A stretch of DNA of 51,330 nucleotides from Scytalidium lignicola (GCA_002812745.2 NCSJ02000305.1:1-51330), one strand, 5' to 3'. Positions 32,308-45,427 are shown, numbered from the stretch's first letter. The notes: generated by a model not told the origin, from the letters alone. A program made the numbers and translations.

Positions 32308-34184
32308 ATGGCAGAAGAAATTAAGGAGGTTCCTATAGCGACAACGACTGGGATTATCGAGACAGACTCTGAAAATGAGAAGCATGGTGTTATCGAAGTG
32401 ACAGATCTGAGTGGGGGTATCGACAGGGAAATCGAGAAGCGGATCTTACGAAAGTTTGATCTGCACATTTTCCCCTTGTTGACATTCATGTATTTCTGTT
32501 CGTAAGTACAGTTATGTTCAAACCATACATCACCGGATACATCCCCTAACGAAACTTAAAGGTCAATGGATTTATCCAATCTTGGAAATGCGAAATCGGA
32601 CAGTATGTTCCATCCTTAATCCACGAAGAAAACGAAACGATCACTTATTAGCGCGCAGATTTCGAAGCGGATTTACACATAAAGGGAAATGAGGTAGGTT
32701 TTGCCTGAAGTATTCACGTTAGGAATGTTGCTCAACGATTTTTAGTACAATATCCTTCTCTCGATCTGGTATGTTCCAGTCGTGTTCTTCGGTCCACCGA
32801 CAAACATCTTGGTTAAGAAATATGGTGCTCCGTTAATACTACCTATACTTATGATGGGTATGATGATATGATTCTGGATATAAGTATTGTGGCGCTGATA
32901 GGATACAGGCTTCGGTTCTTTCTTAATGTTTGGTGCTGCAACAAAGAATTGGGGTGGAATTATGGCCACTCGATGGTTCCTTGGGGTTTTTGAAGCGTAA
33001 GAGAAATCTTCACATCAAACATACAATCTGAATACTAACCTCAGCAAGTGGATTCTACCCTGGTGTCATATTTTATATGTCTCTCTTCTACAAACGAACA
33101 GAACTTGCTGGAAGATTGGGAGCTTTCTTCGCCGCAGGTTCTATCGCCAACGGATTTACCGGTCTTATTGCTTATGGGGTATAGTTGAAATCATATTCCT
33201 CGATGATGTTTTATACTTATGCCATATACAGTGCTTCCAAATCAAAGGTTCTTTGCACGGCTGGCAGTACTTGTTCCTTATTGAAGGAACCATCACAATA
33301 TCTTCTGCCATTCTTGCTTTGTGGGTGCTTATACTTATCTAATCATGAATTTTGCTAACTGGATTATAAGCATCGTTCTTCCGCATTCAGCTGCCCGAGC
33401 CAAGTTCCTGACCCCTGAGGAAAAGGAGTGTGCCTACCAACGCATGGCTCGTGATTCGTCGGCCGTGGTGGACTCCAAATTCGTATTTAAGGATGCAATC
33501 AAGATTTGGCACGAGGACAAGTTCTTCTTCTGCTACATGATGGTTGGAGTCTCCAACGGAGTCCCTCTCTTCAGTGTCAGCACTTTCTTAGTACAGATTG
33601 TCCAACGCCTTGGTTACAATACGGTGCAGACGAATTTGCTTACGGTTGCACCCAATGTTTTCGGCGCCATCTCGTTGATCTGCTTTGCCCGATCTTCAGA
33701 TCACTTCCGTAACAGGGCTTATCATATTATTGGAGGTTTGACGTTGACGATGATTGGCTTCATTATCCTCGCAAAAATCGATGTCGTCTCTAACAAAGGA
33801 GTTGCTTACTTTGCCTGCTTCCTGCTTTGTGCAGGTTGCTCGGTGCCGTCTCCTCTTCTTGCAACCTGGTACAATAACAATACGCCCGATGAGGGCAAAC
33901 GAGCTGTCACCACGGCCCTCATTGAAGCAGTTGCCAATCTGAGTGGACTCATATCAAGCAACATCTTCCTTCCCCAAGACGCGCCTAATTACATTCTTGC
34001 ACTGGGTATCTCGGCCGGCTTTGGAGGATTTGCTATTTGTCTTGTTACTACCATGCACTTATGCATGAGGTACTCGAACAACAAGAGAGACAAACTGCAT
34101 GGAGTAAAGTTGAGGGCCCAGGATGTTAATACGGCTGAGCTTACAAATGGCTTCAAGAGTGAAAAGTTTAGATACATGTATTAG
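32308..34184 (+). CDS. MFS permease of the Dal5/anion:cation symporter type
   Basis: Eight exons: 32308-32501, 32562-32602, 32659-32693, 32746-32857, 32909-32996, 33049-33178, 33232-33320, 33371-34184 (500 residues). Family marks are KFDLHIFPLLTFMY, SNLGNAK, GNEYNILLSIWYVP, RWFLGVFEAGFYPGVIFY and the cytosolic loop FLTPEEKE. The family imports allantoate, ureidosuccinate, nicotinate or similar anions; the substrate cannot be told. Introns are 50-60 bases, and three end in AAG (32561, 33048, 33370), the only joins that keep the conserved blocks intact. Clustered GATA motifs upstream suggest nitrogen control. It seems unrelated to the RiPP cluster. Confidence 0.86.
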
Positions 34185-34587
34185 ATCTACTAATTAGTTA
34201 AATTTTTTATAGAATTATATTTACTTTGAAATACAAGGGGCTAAGTATTATATCCTTTTCATTGGATTCTTTTTCAAAATACTTTTGTATAAAATACCAT
34301 TGCAACCTTTTCAATTCTTTTACATGATAAAATATATTTATTGATATTTATGAATGCTTTATTTCCAAGATATTATGTTAGGTAAGAAATGTGTGCTCAG
34401 GGTATAAAAATAGCCCAATAGCTGTTTACAATTTATTAGTGCTCAGTTGTTCACCGCCAGAAATTTGCGCCTATAGTTATCAAGCTTGATGTACACATTT
34501 ACGTAAGGCTCAATGATAAATATTGCCTATAAATCTGTGTCCCAGCTATACACTGTTATCCTCATGGTGTCCTAGTCGTTGGGAATC
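34185..34587. other. AT-rich intergenic interval
   Basis: 403 AT-rich bases; nothing recognised. Confidence 0.4.
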
Positions 34588-35770
34588 ATGAAGCACTTCC
34601 TTCTCGCTGGTGCTACAGGATTGCTTGCAGCTCTGCCAGCCCTTGGTGATCCTGCCGGCTCTACCTCATCGGAGTCGACCAACTGCAAATGCCTCTCTAG
34701 AGATTCATGTTGGCCCTCACCAACGGTATGGAGTGCTTTGAATGAGACAGTTAATGGCCGTCTGATTGATACGGTACTAATTGGCTAACCATGTCACGAT
34801 CCCACTTATAATGTGCGTATCTACAGAGTCAGGTATATAGCAGTTTAAGTGAGTTTTGGGGATTTTCCCTTCCTAGCATAATAGTTCACTAATGAAGAAT
34901 TTAGCATGCTCTCTTCCTCTTCAGTTATGGCGCCTTTCTTCGCGAACCAGAGCTGTGACCCTTCCACTGTAGAATTGCAACCTTGTTTGATTAGAAACTA
35001 CGTGGATTATGCCGTCAATGTGAGCCATGTTGAACATATTCAAGCTACTGTGCACTTTGCTCAGTCGGCTAATATTCGTTTTGTGATCCGAAACACTGGT
35101 CATGAGAAATCTATTCGAGCCTTGTGGTCTCAACAGATGGATTAACATGATTCAAGTTACAACAGAAAATCCACCGGCGCTAGAGCACTATATGTTTAGA
35201 TTCACTATCTTAAGGACATCTCATTTGAAGATTACACAGGTAAGGCAATCAAGATGAGCGCAGGTGTACAAAGTTATGAGGCTATCGAAACAGCGTTAGC
35301 CCAAAGACTAGTTCAGATTAGAGGTGATGTATGTAGCTATACTTAAGGTGGAAGGCACTCAGCTCTTAGTACAATATTCAGTCTCACAGCAAATCAGACG
35401 CTCCCGTTCGATGTAGTCACTGCTAAAGGACTGTTAGTCATTACATCCCAGACCCAAAACTCAAACTTGTATTGAGCACTTAGTGGTGGAGGAAGAGGAA
35501 CGTGTAACATGGTTGTCTCCACGACAGCAAAGCACATCCTAACATCATGGTTAGTAGAGTATCAATGCAGTTTACTGCTACACGTACAATGCTAGATAAT
35601 TTCTACGCTGGCATTGATGCTTTTCATAGCCATCTCCAAACAATTGTCGATTCAAACCTCATGATAGTCTACTACTTTAGACTCCTCCTTCACGATTATA
35701 TCAGCAACAGGCTGTAACAAGCAAGACCTTAGCAGAAATGCAAACTCTTTTCGCCGATTTCGTAAAATTT
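34588..35770 (+). pseudogene. decayed FAD-linked (berberine-bridge type) oxidase
   Basis: Begins with a secretion signal (MKHFLLAGATGLLAALPALG) and NCKCLSRDSCWPS, as in secreted FAD-linked oxidases. Fragments in several frames follow: NQSCDPSTVELQ, VEHIQATVHFAQSANIRFVIRNTGHE, then KMSAGVQSYEA, GGRHSALS and LSGGGRGT. Stops lie between them and frames change, so no continuous product is possible even with introns. Homopolymer errors cannot explain the number of breaks. The ancestral enzyme would have been a secreted flavoprotein, often found in secondary metabolite clusters. Confidence 0.72.
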
Positions 35771-36048
35771 TATGGGTGAGCCATATCTGGGCAACGGAAT
35801 ATGAATATTCAACTTATTTTCTTCATTTCGTGGTGAGGTTGTGGTCAAATAGATTTTTGGACGGACTTCAGAAGGGTCATTTTCACGTGACTCAATCCCA
35901 GATGATGATATTTCGCTTCACTCCAAATCNTTTTTTGTTTGCTTCTCTTGACCTTACTTATTCTGATTTATATCACTCAAGCATTGACCTTTTCGCCTAA
36001 GATGCTCACCCGCCTTGTGAATTTGTGTTTTGAGTTCCATCATCAATA
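35771..36048. other. intergenic interval with N
   Basis: Short interval with an N at 35930 before a T run. Nothing recognised. Confidence 0.4.
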
Positions 36049-39000
36049 ATGCGCCTCTTAAAATTCAACAATGGTGAACTCAGCTTAACTAAGGATCTGG
36101 TTGGCAAAATTCCCCCATATGGGATACTTTCGCATACTTGGGGGGACGATGATCAAGAGACTACTTTTCAAGACTTAGTGAACGGCCTAGGTAAGAATAA
36201 AGATGGGTATAAAAAGATTCAATTTTGTGCAGATCAAGCTACTCGCGATGGTCTACGGTATTTCTGGGTAGACACTTGTTGTACTGACAAATCAAATAAT
36301 GCTGAGCTTTCAGAGGCTATCGTTTCAATGTTCCGTTGGTATCGTAATGCGACCAAATGTTACGTATATCTAGTGGATGTTTCAGTGAATGACGATGACC
36401 AGGATCCCGCCAACCAGTCCTTCCAGTCATGGGGACCAGCTTTTCGGAAAAGTCGATGGTTCACCCGAGGCTGGACGCTCCAAGAGCTTGTTGCGCCGCC
36501 CCTTGTGGAGTTCTTCTCCATGGAGGGGAAGCTACTTGGTGACAAGAAGTCACTAGAACACCAAATTCACGAGATCACTAGAGTCTCGGTCCAGGCCCTT
36601 CGTGGGAGAGCTCTTTCCATGTTTAGCATCAATGAGCGGCTATCGTGGGCTGAATCTCGTGCAACTAAACGGGAAGAGGATAAGGCTTACTCTCTGTTGG
36701 GCCTGTTTAATATTTATATGCCGCCACTCTATGGCGAAGGGATTGAGAATGCGTTCCGCTGATTACAAGAAGAGATCAACAAGTGCTCAAGTTCTACACA
36801 AGGTAGTAAGTGACCGCCTGATGTGACACGATAAATTACAGAAATCTGACTGGGGAATGACCAGGAGCTGATCTGCTCTTGCTTATGCCTAGAGCTCGCG
36901 AAACTATTCGAGATGAATCCCCTTCCCAGTATCTTATCAAAGCACGTTTGCTTCTACATATAAGGTTTTCGGCCATGCAAGACCGCGAAGAGCGAATTGC
37001 TAAGGCATTGACGAATACCTTTGAATGGATCTATGAAGAGCAAGTGCCAGGGGTCGGACACTTCAAATGGAATCCTTTCAAACGTTGGCTACATAGCGAT
37101 GCTGGCTTATACTGGATGACAGGCAAACCAGGATCTGGAAAGTCAACACTGATGAAGTTCCTTCATTCAGATCCTAGGACCGAGGAACATCTCAGAGCCT
37201 GGGCTCAGGATTCAAATCTTGTCATTGCAGGCCACTTCTTCTGGAACAGCGGCAACTCCATTCAGATGTCAGTAGAGGGTTTAATTCGGACTTTATTGTA
37301 CAGTATTGGAAAGCAACTGTCCGATATGCTTCCGAGTCTATTTCCCGACCGATGGGCAGAGATGAAGTCGAGTTCGGACCTCAGGTCGATAGTATTGCAA
37401 CCCTGGACCACATCTGAGTGCCTTAAAGCCTTTCAAAAGATTCTATCTGACCCGTTCGACCATTTCTGATTCCTTTTTTTCGTCGATGGCTTAGACGAGT
37501 GCAGTGGAGACCACGCGGAGCTGACAGCTCTTTTAAAGGAAATAGCAGCCTCGCCGCATATCAAGGTGTGCTTGGCTAGCCGGCCCTGGAGTGTATTCCA
37601 GGACGCATTCAACAGTAGCCCAGGTCTGATGATTCAGCATCTTACTTCTCAGGACATCTGTCTATATCCGCACTAAGTTCTATGAGCATCGCGGGTTTCT
37701 GGAACTAGAGAAGGGCGACTCCAAGCTAGCTGCCCGACTATGTGATGATATCACAGAAAAAGCTTCAGATGTTTTCCTCTGGGTGCGGCTGGTGGTTCAA
37801 TCTTTACTGCGCGGTATTGCAGACGGTGATCGGATTATTGATCTCATGAAGAGATTAGAAGACTTTCCCGATGATCTGGAGATGTTATTCCGCAAGATCC
37901 TCGATAGTGTTGACCCTGCTTACAGATTGCATGCCGCACAGATCTTCCAGATACATCGCACAGCCTCTGAATGTGATGATGGCATAAGTTTATTACGCTT
38001 TTCATACGCAGATGACGACGACCGAGCATTGTGGGACAAAGAAAGACCCTTGAGCAGAGATGAGGTTGTATATCGGGTGAAGTCAATGGACAGACGCCTT
38101 GATAGCAGAACTAAAGGTTTACTTGAGACAACGACCTCATTTATCGACGAGATAGAAGAGAAGTAAGTTAGTTGGCTCTCCACACCCCTGCTTGCAGACG
38201 TTTCCGATTTTGGTGTCTTTTGTTTCTCACTGAATTGTAGGCTTCCCTCAAACCCCTTATCCTGGAGCAATGCAACCCCAAAGGTACAATATTTGCATAG
38301 AACTCTGAAGGATTACATTGAGCAGCCGGAGGTATGGAGCAAAATTTGCGCTGCGACTCCTTTATTCAACCCTCATGCTTCGCTTTGCAAGGCTTACGTG
38401 CTTGAGATCAAAGGAATAGACTATAATGTTAGTGACGACTACGTAAACAACGAAGATACTCTCGAGGAGATCCAATACCGGGTTCCCGAACTGATAACTG
38501 ACGCAATGTTTATCTGTACACTGGTGAACTACCAGCAATCAAAGTCCCTTATCTACGTTCTTAATGCTCTAAATGCCATTGTAACACGGAAATTCACGCC
38601 TAAAGGCTACCGTCAGGTCTCTCAAGCATCACATAGTCCACCTTTGATGATGTCACTTGCGATTCGGTATGATCTTTATTTTTGGATCGAAGAGCTGTTG
38701 AAGCGCGGTAATCCCACTAGTTTGAGCGGGTCTAGAGTGCCCTTCATCTTCATCGCAGTTGATAATGATGATTTTCTAGAGCTACCTAGAATGCCGCTAG
38801 ATATGGAATGGGAAAGACAGAGGATCAGACATCGACCGAGCTTGAGGTGCTTGGAGGCTTTGCTATCGTGTGGCGCAGATCCATACGAAGAGTATAGAGG
38901 CACAACCGCATGGAGCCATGTTGTAGATAAGTTTTCGGAAATTCTGCAGGGACCTCAAATCCTCGAATCAGCCGNAAAATTCCGGAAATTCGGCATTCAG

Positions 39001-39379
39001 TGAGTGGCTGGACGTTCTCGAGATCTTCATCAACCACGGGGCAAATTCGGTTTTGCTTCGAAGCATGATGGCACATTTAGTACGTAATTTTGCAAGTTCG
39101 CATGGGCACTATTACAGGAATTCAGGCGAGCTAAAACGATTATGTCAAGTATTACTTGTTGAGTATGAAAGTCTGGAGATGCCAGATGAGAGTGAAGATG
39201 AGAGTGAAGATGAGAGTTTGAACCCATGTCAAGAGCAGGCATTTTCTTTACCAATGGTACTTTCCGTGATGGGATTACTATTATTTTTTACATGGCGAGA
39301 AGGGACTCCAAGCGAATCACGACATCACCATCATTGCCTGTTTTTCGACTGTTGGACAAGTTATCTTTTACGTATCTGA
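36049..39379 (+). pseudogene. HET-NACHT NLR-like gene, disrupted
   Basis: A STAND-type incompatibility gene. HET domain: YGILSHTWGDDD, YFWVDTCCTDK, WFTRGWTLQEL and KAYSLLGLF, ending PPLYGEGIENAFR. NACHT: P-loop GKPGSGKST (37122-37148), Walker B FFVDGLDEC (about 37480), then a helical region with LPSNPLSW and YLHRTLKDYIE, and at the end an ankyrin-like FINHGANSVLL. An intron runs about 38166-38247. Breaks are a TGA at 36760, a region of poor frame at 36790-36880, a TGA at 37467, a one-base shift near 37660, and a shift at the N of 38975. The last vanishes if the N is dropped, so some breaks may be assembly errors; the two TGA codons look real. It is either a null allele or decaying. Confidence 0.75.
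39180..39216 (+). repeat. 12-base tandem repeat (Asp-Glu-Ser-Glu codons)
   Basis: Three copies of GATGAGAGTGAA give an acidic DESEDESEDES stretch near the end of the HET-NACHT frame. Confidence 0.7.
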
Positions 39380-41589
39380 TGCGGGGAGAACATGACGTCC
39401 TCAGGCCTGGCGTGCTGGGCTGGATCCAGCCTAAACCTAGGCACCGTTCCCGAGCAGAAGCGAAAAAAAGTCATCCAGTACATACAAGCTTGGCTTGTGG
39501 ACAGAGTCTGGTGTACATGGTGTACGTGGTGTACAGGGCGTATAGGGTAGGTATTCAAGGCGGTTAGAAAAAAGCCTAGAACATCTCGAGAACGAAGCAA
39601 GTTCGTGGATGAGGTTGCACCCAGAAGAGATGCGATTGATTATTGCTGAGCAGCAGTTTAAAAGCATCGGTTAGTGAAGTTGGGCCAGTCTGGGTTGCTT
39701 GATTTAGGAAGTCAAGCCATTCCATGCTCTGTAGAGCATGAAGGCATTATTATCAGCTGGTTGAGAGCGGTCTTGCAAACCATGCCTCAAACTTTGACCC
39801 GCCTCGAGGCTCCGGCGCTTATTATATTCTATTGTACTTACGTACCACATGGATTGCCGAGCGGACCAATCCTTACCCCTGTATTTTCCCTCTAACAAGG
39901 CTGCGGCAATCATCCGGGAGTCCAGGGTTTAAAAATATCGCCATCCTCCTTTCTCTCACCAAGATCAGCTCTCCTTGTCATGTTTACTTAAAAGACTTCA
40001 GCCTGATGTAGATTTGAATTCGAGTCCTTGTTTACAACATTATATATCTGATGAGTCGGCCTCCTACCACACTTTCTCAACCTCATCTCTCCCTTTCTCA
40101 TATGTTCCCAAGTGGAACTTCAAGACGATAACAAAATTGATACTTACGAATCCACAATCCCTCACGTAACTACTAATATGGACTTTATATTCACCCTTGG
40201 GTGGATGGCAGTTAGTAGTAGTAACACCCTCGGCCGACATCCAGAGGTGAGCTCTGATGATAGATTAATTTTAGGAGACAGCGGCTAAGTGACTGTAGTT
40301 TTGGAGTCCAATAACCGACTTTAATATTCCCGAATGGACGTTAGTCTCAGAGCCATTAGAACAAATTGGCCTAACCAGCAACTAATTATCGGATACCGCG
40401 ATGTTATGTTCTACTTGCATTTCAGGTGGACGTCTGACTTCGATTTATAACCGTGGACGACATGAAATATTGCACGGTCCACTCTGCATCTTTGCGTTTA
40501 TCACATCAACTACGATTTGTCTAACAACAAGAATCCCCTCAGACATACTTTTATTTGTTATATTTCCTTGGATTCTAGTAGCAGGGTTGCTGATCACAAT
40601 TCTAAGCTAGAGTTCAATATTAAGGAGAAAGAGAGTTACTGCAACCCCTGGGAAACAGATATCAAATCCTTGAGCTGATTATGCTCAGTGGATACTAGTC
40701 TGGTATAGCTGAATAAATTTCGACGGTAGTGGTTGTTGTGGGTTAGACCAGGGTGGGGGACGTTATGAGTAGGCTTCGTGTTATATCTGAACGAGTTTGT
40801 CGGATATCTAATGAATCAGAGATTTTGGATAGGTTTGAGGAGTTAAAGCTCTAAGGCAGGATCACAATTCTACGAATAGTTAATTATTAGCTATATCTCG
40901 ATGCATCGATCTTTGAGGATAATTTGAATACACCCTGCTTTTCGAATGCAAACCACAAATTTCAAAAAGGAAGAGGAATATGGCAAAGTAGATTCGATAC
41001 ATAGGTGCTGAGGAAACCAAACTCGAAATATCTGCTACTTGTCCTTGACATTAGCGTGGCAATCCTGATCGATGCGTGTTTACATTAGTGATTTTTGTCA
41101 GTAAAGCACTTGAAACTCTAATATCGTCGAATCGGGTTTTTAATAATTCTAGTTAATGGNTTTTTTAAGCCTCTAAGCTCAGAACTATGATTATCATTTG
41201 AATAAGCTAAATTGAACCCTTGAAAATCTGTTGGACTCATATTATAGGAGAATTTAGTTTAATCTATCTCCACCCTATACAAAGTAACTTGCTTGTAATG
41301 GAGTCTTAGCCCAGCTACAGAGCGTAAAATTACTAATATACTAAGAGAATTTATAATAATACATCCTAACCTTATCTTAAAATCACAAATACAAGAACTC
41401 TAATTCCGAGAACCTAAAGTTTATTGTAACTAAATCTTAAGTATAGCACGAAAACATAGTGAGTGTTGACTGTTAGAGCATAAGAGAGAGTAAAGAGACC
41501 AGATTTCGTTCAACATCATGACAACAATTTTCAGCGTTCCTTCCTGATAGCTAGTGATTACCTCAGATTTGATACGTCATCCCCTTCAA
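39380..41589. other. gene-poor interval
   Basis: About 2.2 kb without a supported gene. Short GTGTAC-type repeats lie near 39511-39537. From about 41050 to 41470 the DNA is strongly AT-rich with an N at 41160, as expected of decayed repeats. Short open frames (39674-39895, 40401-40610) have no recognisable domain. Confidence 0.45.
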
Positions 41590-42360
41590 TCACATACTTT
41601 TTGAGCGGATTCTTTCTTGATGCCATGACCCGGTCTTTTGCGTCGCCCTGTACTCCATCGCTTGATCTTCATTGAACTCATGTTGCGATATCAGATGTCT
41701 CTTGAGATTATCCCACCGGGGGAAAGGATTCTTTGACCGACTACACTCTATTTCAGGGCAGTAGATCTTATCTCGACATAGATGGATTTGATTTATATGA
41801 CGTTTCAGATGAGTGATCGTGATACATCTTGTTGAACACATGTTGCATTTCAGAGGAGGGTCATGACACATCTGGTGTTTTCTATCAGAAAGTAGTTGTT
41901 AGCAGTGTTCCTGAAAGTAGACATTCCAAAATCCAAGTACTGACCTCAGTTTTCCCTTGCTCGAAAAGACCTCATATCTCCTTCTGCAATCTGGATATGA
42001 GCAAGTATAACCTCTAGAACCCACAGCAGCTGTGCCAGGTGCTACCAAACCCTCAGGAGCGACACTATCGACCGCAGATGACGTGGCCTCATAAGAGCCT
42101 AGTAGTTCATTCAAAAAGTCTGTGTAATGGTCGGGAATATAGGCAGATGGTTGGAATCCCTCATTAGATGGTTGAAAAGAGTGAAATTTGATTGGTACAT
42201 CCCCAAATCCAAAGTTCTCAAAATCAAAGAAATAGCGGCCTAAGCCATACGAAGGAATGTATTCGTTCACATAATATAAAGGAATTTCTGGTAAGTAAGT
42301 GTCGTCTTGGGAGAAAAACCCTTCGGACCACAGCTCCCCATCAAAGGCCCAGACCCGAGT
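41590..42360 (-). CDS. C2H2 zinc-finger protein (start unresolved)
   Basis: Two exons seen: about 42360-41945 and 41881-41590, joined by a 63-base intron (GTCAGT...TGATAG). Three zinc fingers follow one another: YTCSYPDCRRRYEVF with KHQMCH across the junction, LKCNMCSTRCITITHLKRHINQIH, and IYCPEIECSRSK with DNLKRHLISQH. This finger pattern is common in fungal C2H2 regulators of unknown target. The N-terminal part is acidic and aromatic (RYFFDFENFGFGD), possibly an activation region. In frame, the DNA is open up to a stop at 42361, but without an ATG, so the first exon must lie further upstream; the coordinate given is only the limit of the open frame. Confidence 0.65.
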
Positions 42361-43719
42361 TCAGACCCGCATTCTTTACTCTATGATGTCGGAGATTAGA
42401 ATAATGATCGAAGATTTGCTCCCTTTGGGAAGTCAGAAGGAGAGAAAGCCCTGTTAAACAAAAGAAAGGGCTGGGAGAGCAAAGATAGAATTAGTCTTGA
42501 TATATATATACCCAAGCAAATTTGAGGCCTCCAGATGTTTTGGATTCAGGATTCCCAATATGGATCATAGCATGACCCGATATGCATCTGCAAGATAACT
42601 GCTGGAGGCCTCGTGCATATTGATGATTGATCATTGGGCGGGTTCTGATATCTCGCAGCCTTGATGATGCGACCGAAACTCAGAGAAGGGAACGGAAACG
42701 CTGGGCAACACCATCCAATAGGTTAGGCGTCAAGTAGAAATTTTACCCATTCAGCTTATGCATGCTGGTCGACTTGTCAGGAAAGTTTAAGGCTGACTGG
42801 AGCTCAAATGAACTCAGAGGCCAATCACTGGGGGCCTACAGTCTGACCAAGCTGTGCCCTTCTAGATCCCAATACCACGGTCCTCTATTTGTGGCGATGT
42901 CTGGTTGGTTGCAAGATTGTTGGTAAAAAGCTGTGTACCCCAAGACTTCCCCAAGTGCAGCTGCGTCTTCACTCCATGACTACCAATTCTTCTTTCAAAT
43001 TAGATACAGTGACTTTGCACGCAGCTAAGGCACGGCCCACTTCACGAAGCCCTCAGTTTTGAATATCCCCCAAGCCGAGTTCAAGTATTAATTAATCCGA
43101 TACAACAATCAACGTCGTGTACTAGTTAAAGAGTTGCATTTAATATATTCTAGAAGTCCTCGAAATTTATTAGTCTGATGTTATAAATGCGAAATCGAAT
43201 ATATGCATTTATCATTTTTTTGAACCTTTAACAAAAATATATTTATAAATATAAATNAAAAATATAAAACCTTGTAAATGAAATTATTGAGAACAGATTT
43301 TTAATCTAATTATATATATGATAAATATTACTAATTGAAAACCTTAAAAAACCTTTTATTCAACGAATTATTATTCATTTATATAAGTGAAAGAGATATT
43401 ACATTATTCTCTTAATTCTTAGTGTTAAGCACGTGACTAAAAAGAAAATTCATAGTAAGCAGGAAAATCACATGCTTGAATATCTCATATTTGTATGCCT
43501 TGTATATTAAGCAAAATAAATTTCGGAGAATAGTTAAGCAGGGATTTTGTCCGACGGCCTTGTCTTTGATACAAGTCCGCGGACTGCCAAGCAGGACAAA
43601 AGACCTACAAGTTGTGCTTATCTTCGACTCTCCCTTACTCACCTTACTAAAAATGCCGGTAAAGCAGCTCTGCTCACTTTTCCGAACGGAAACAGATTTT
43701 CTTCATGTCAAGATTAGCG
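42361..43719. other. gene-poor interval
   Basis: About 1.4 kb. The presumed first exon and promoter of the C2H2 gene should lie at its left end. From about 43090 to 43400 the DNA is extremely AT-rich with an N at 43257. No other gene supported. Confidence 0.4.
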
Positions 43720-44307
43720 TGTGATAATCGCCTGTTGAAGTTAATTGTCCAGCATCTTGCCTTTTACTCTTCGACAAAATCGAACGCAGCTTTTCTGCAA
43801 GAGTTTTAGACGCCAGATAGGCTATTAGATTTTTACTTTCGGCCACTGCCTCTTTTGTCACAGGATTCCAATCCGCTTCGGTGTAGACATAGCCAGGCCG
43901 GTTGCCCTGGAGTGGATCCAGAATAGAAGCAATTGACGACGTGATAACTACTCGACTAATATTTGAATTGCTTTGCTATATGCTCCTGAGGAGCGTCAAG
44001 GTCCCTTCTACCGCTGGTCGAAAAAGTTGAGTCTCGAAATCAGTTGCTCCCAGAATCATCGGTGAAGCAACATGAATGACTCCATCAACCCCCTGGAATA
44101 CGTCATTGGGGGTCATCGCGTCAGCAATATCAGGGATAATAGCATATGAAGCTGGGAAGCATATCCAGGATGACTATTAAGGACTTGTTTTCCTCGAAGC
44201 TCCGATTGCACGGAAGCTTTCACGTTGTACCTTTTTTGAAGAAACGCGCGTATCACATGGGCAGCAACGAAACCAGAGCCACCCGTGATTAGAACGGTTG
44301 AGGCCAT
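43720..44307 (-). pseudogene. decayed GRE2-like NAD(P) reductase
   Basis: Starts cleanly at 44307 with VLITGGSGFVAAHV, the Rossmann TGxxGxxG of the extended SDR family, and KGKQ-like loop RGKQVLNSHPGYASQL. The frame then shifts by one base; the next part reads DVFQGVDGVIHVASPMILG and FETQLFRPAVEGTLTLL, hits a TAG, and resumes as SRVVITSSIASILDP and RPGYVYTEADWNPVT. After LAYLASKTLAEK-like residues it decays and stops; the whole substrate-binding C-terminal half is missing. Intact relatives reduce methylglyoxal or other carbonyls and have about 340 residues. Confidence 0.78.
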
Positions 44308-45427
44308 TTTGGATTATAATTTGCAATATATTGTGATGATGAAACGGACAGTTATACTGCGGATTGCAAAGAGATTAGAAATAGCAGGATTAAGAGCTAA
44401 AGGTTTTGACATGAGATTACACTGAATGTATAAATCAGCAGAGAGAATATCTCCGTATGGAGGTCTCTTGACTTTTTATATAGCTATTTGGTATTGCCTT
44501 TCCACAGCTATGCAATCTCACTCATCCAGATGGTTTTTAATTGCATGGCATAATGAGCCTAATAGGATTCCTTCGAGGAACTCTACGAATTGTATTAGGT
44601 TGCATTAACTTAGTTGCTGCGCAACAGTCATTAGCAATTAAAAGCAGTTAAGCTGTATCTTTGTGGCCTCTTGCGGTATCTCGTGGCTTTCCAGTAGTGC
44701 AAAGGCAACAAAATACCGTCTTATTCCTGAGCTGATCAAGGCTAAGCACAGGTCGGAAGTAAAAGGCGGAAATATGCCCAACGATGCCGATATCTGCAAG
44801 ACACGCAATTGATTATAAAGTTAAGTTAGTTACTGTATCCAAGTTGATGACTCACACATCAAATGATTAAGACATGATAATTCTAGATTGTGATGGCGTA
44901 ACTTATTGCTCTAGCCGCCATATCGATACCATCCGTGAGCCGTGTGCGCATGGCTGACAATTGCGTCATACTAAATCAGCACTTCTCGACACAGCACATA
45001 TGCACAAGCGTCATGCAAGTGTAGACGTTTATAAACTACATTTAGCATTCACTACGATAAATAGCGCAAAGTCATCGACACTAGCGCCGTCGGCGGATAC
45101 CCCTGCTTTCCATAAAGAGTTTAAGAATAGCTTGTTCTTGCAGGAAGCTAAACTCTTATTTTGCTGACATGCTTACACAGGTGTTATCTTAATATGGGCT
45201 CAGCCGTCGTTATTACAACGAAAACGAGCTCTCATTATACGAGAGATGATGTAAAACAACTGTCAAAATCCCCGATGAAATGATGAAAATCGGATCAATT
45301 TTCTACACCTAGTGCCTTTGTAATTTTCCCGCATTCTAGCTAGTGTTTTCGTTGCGTATATTGCATCTTCACCTGCGCCGAGCGATATATTCGACTAACC
45401 AAGTCTTCATTCAATTACTTATTCGAA
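44308..45427. other. intergenic interval
   Basis: About 1.1 kb. Nothing recognised; the right end should hold the promoter of the MDR oxidoreductase. Confidence 0.4.

Noticed and set aside
39226..39667. Overlapping frames after the HET-NACHT gene
   Set aside because: They derive from short GTGTAC repeats and the gene's own tail read in other frames.
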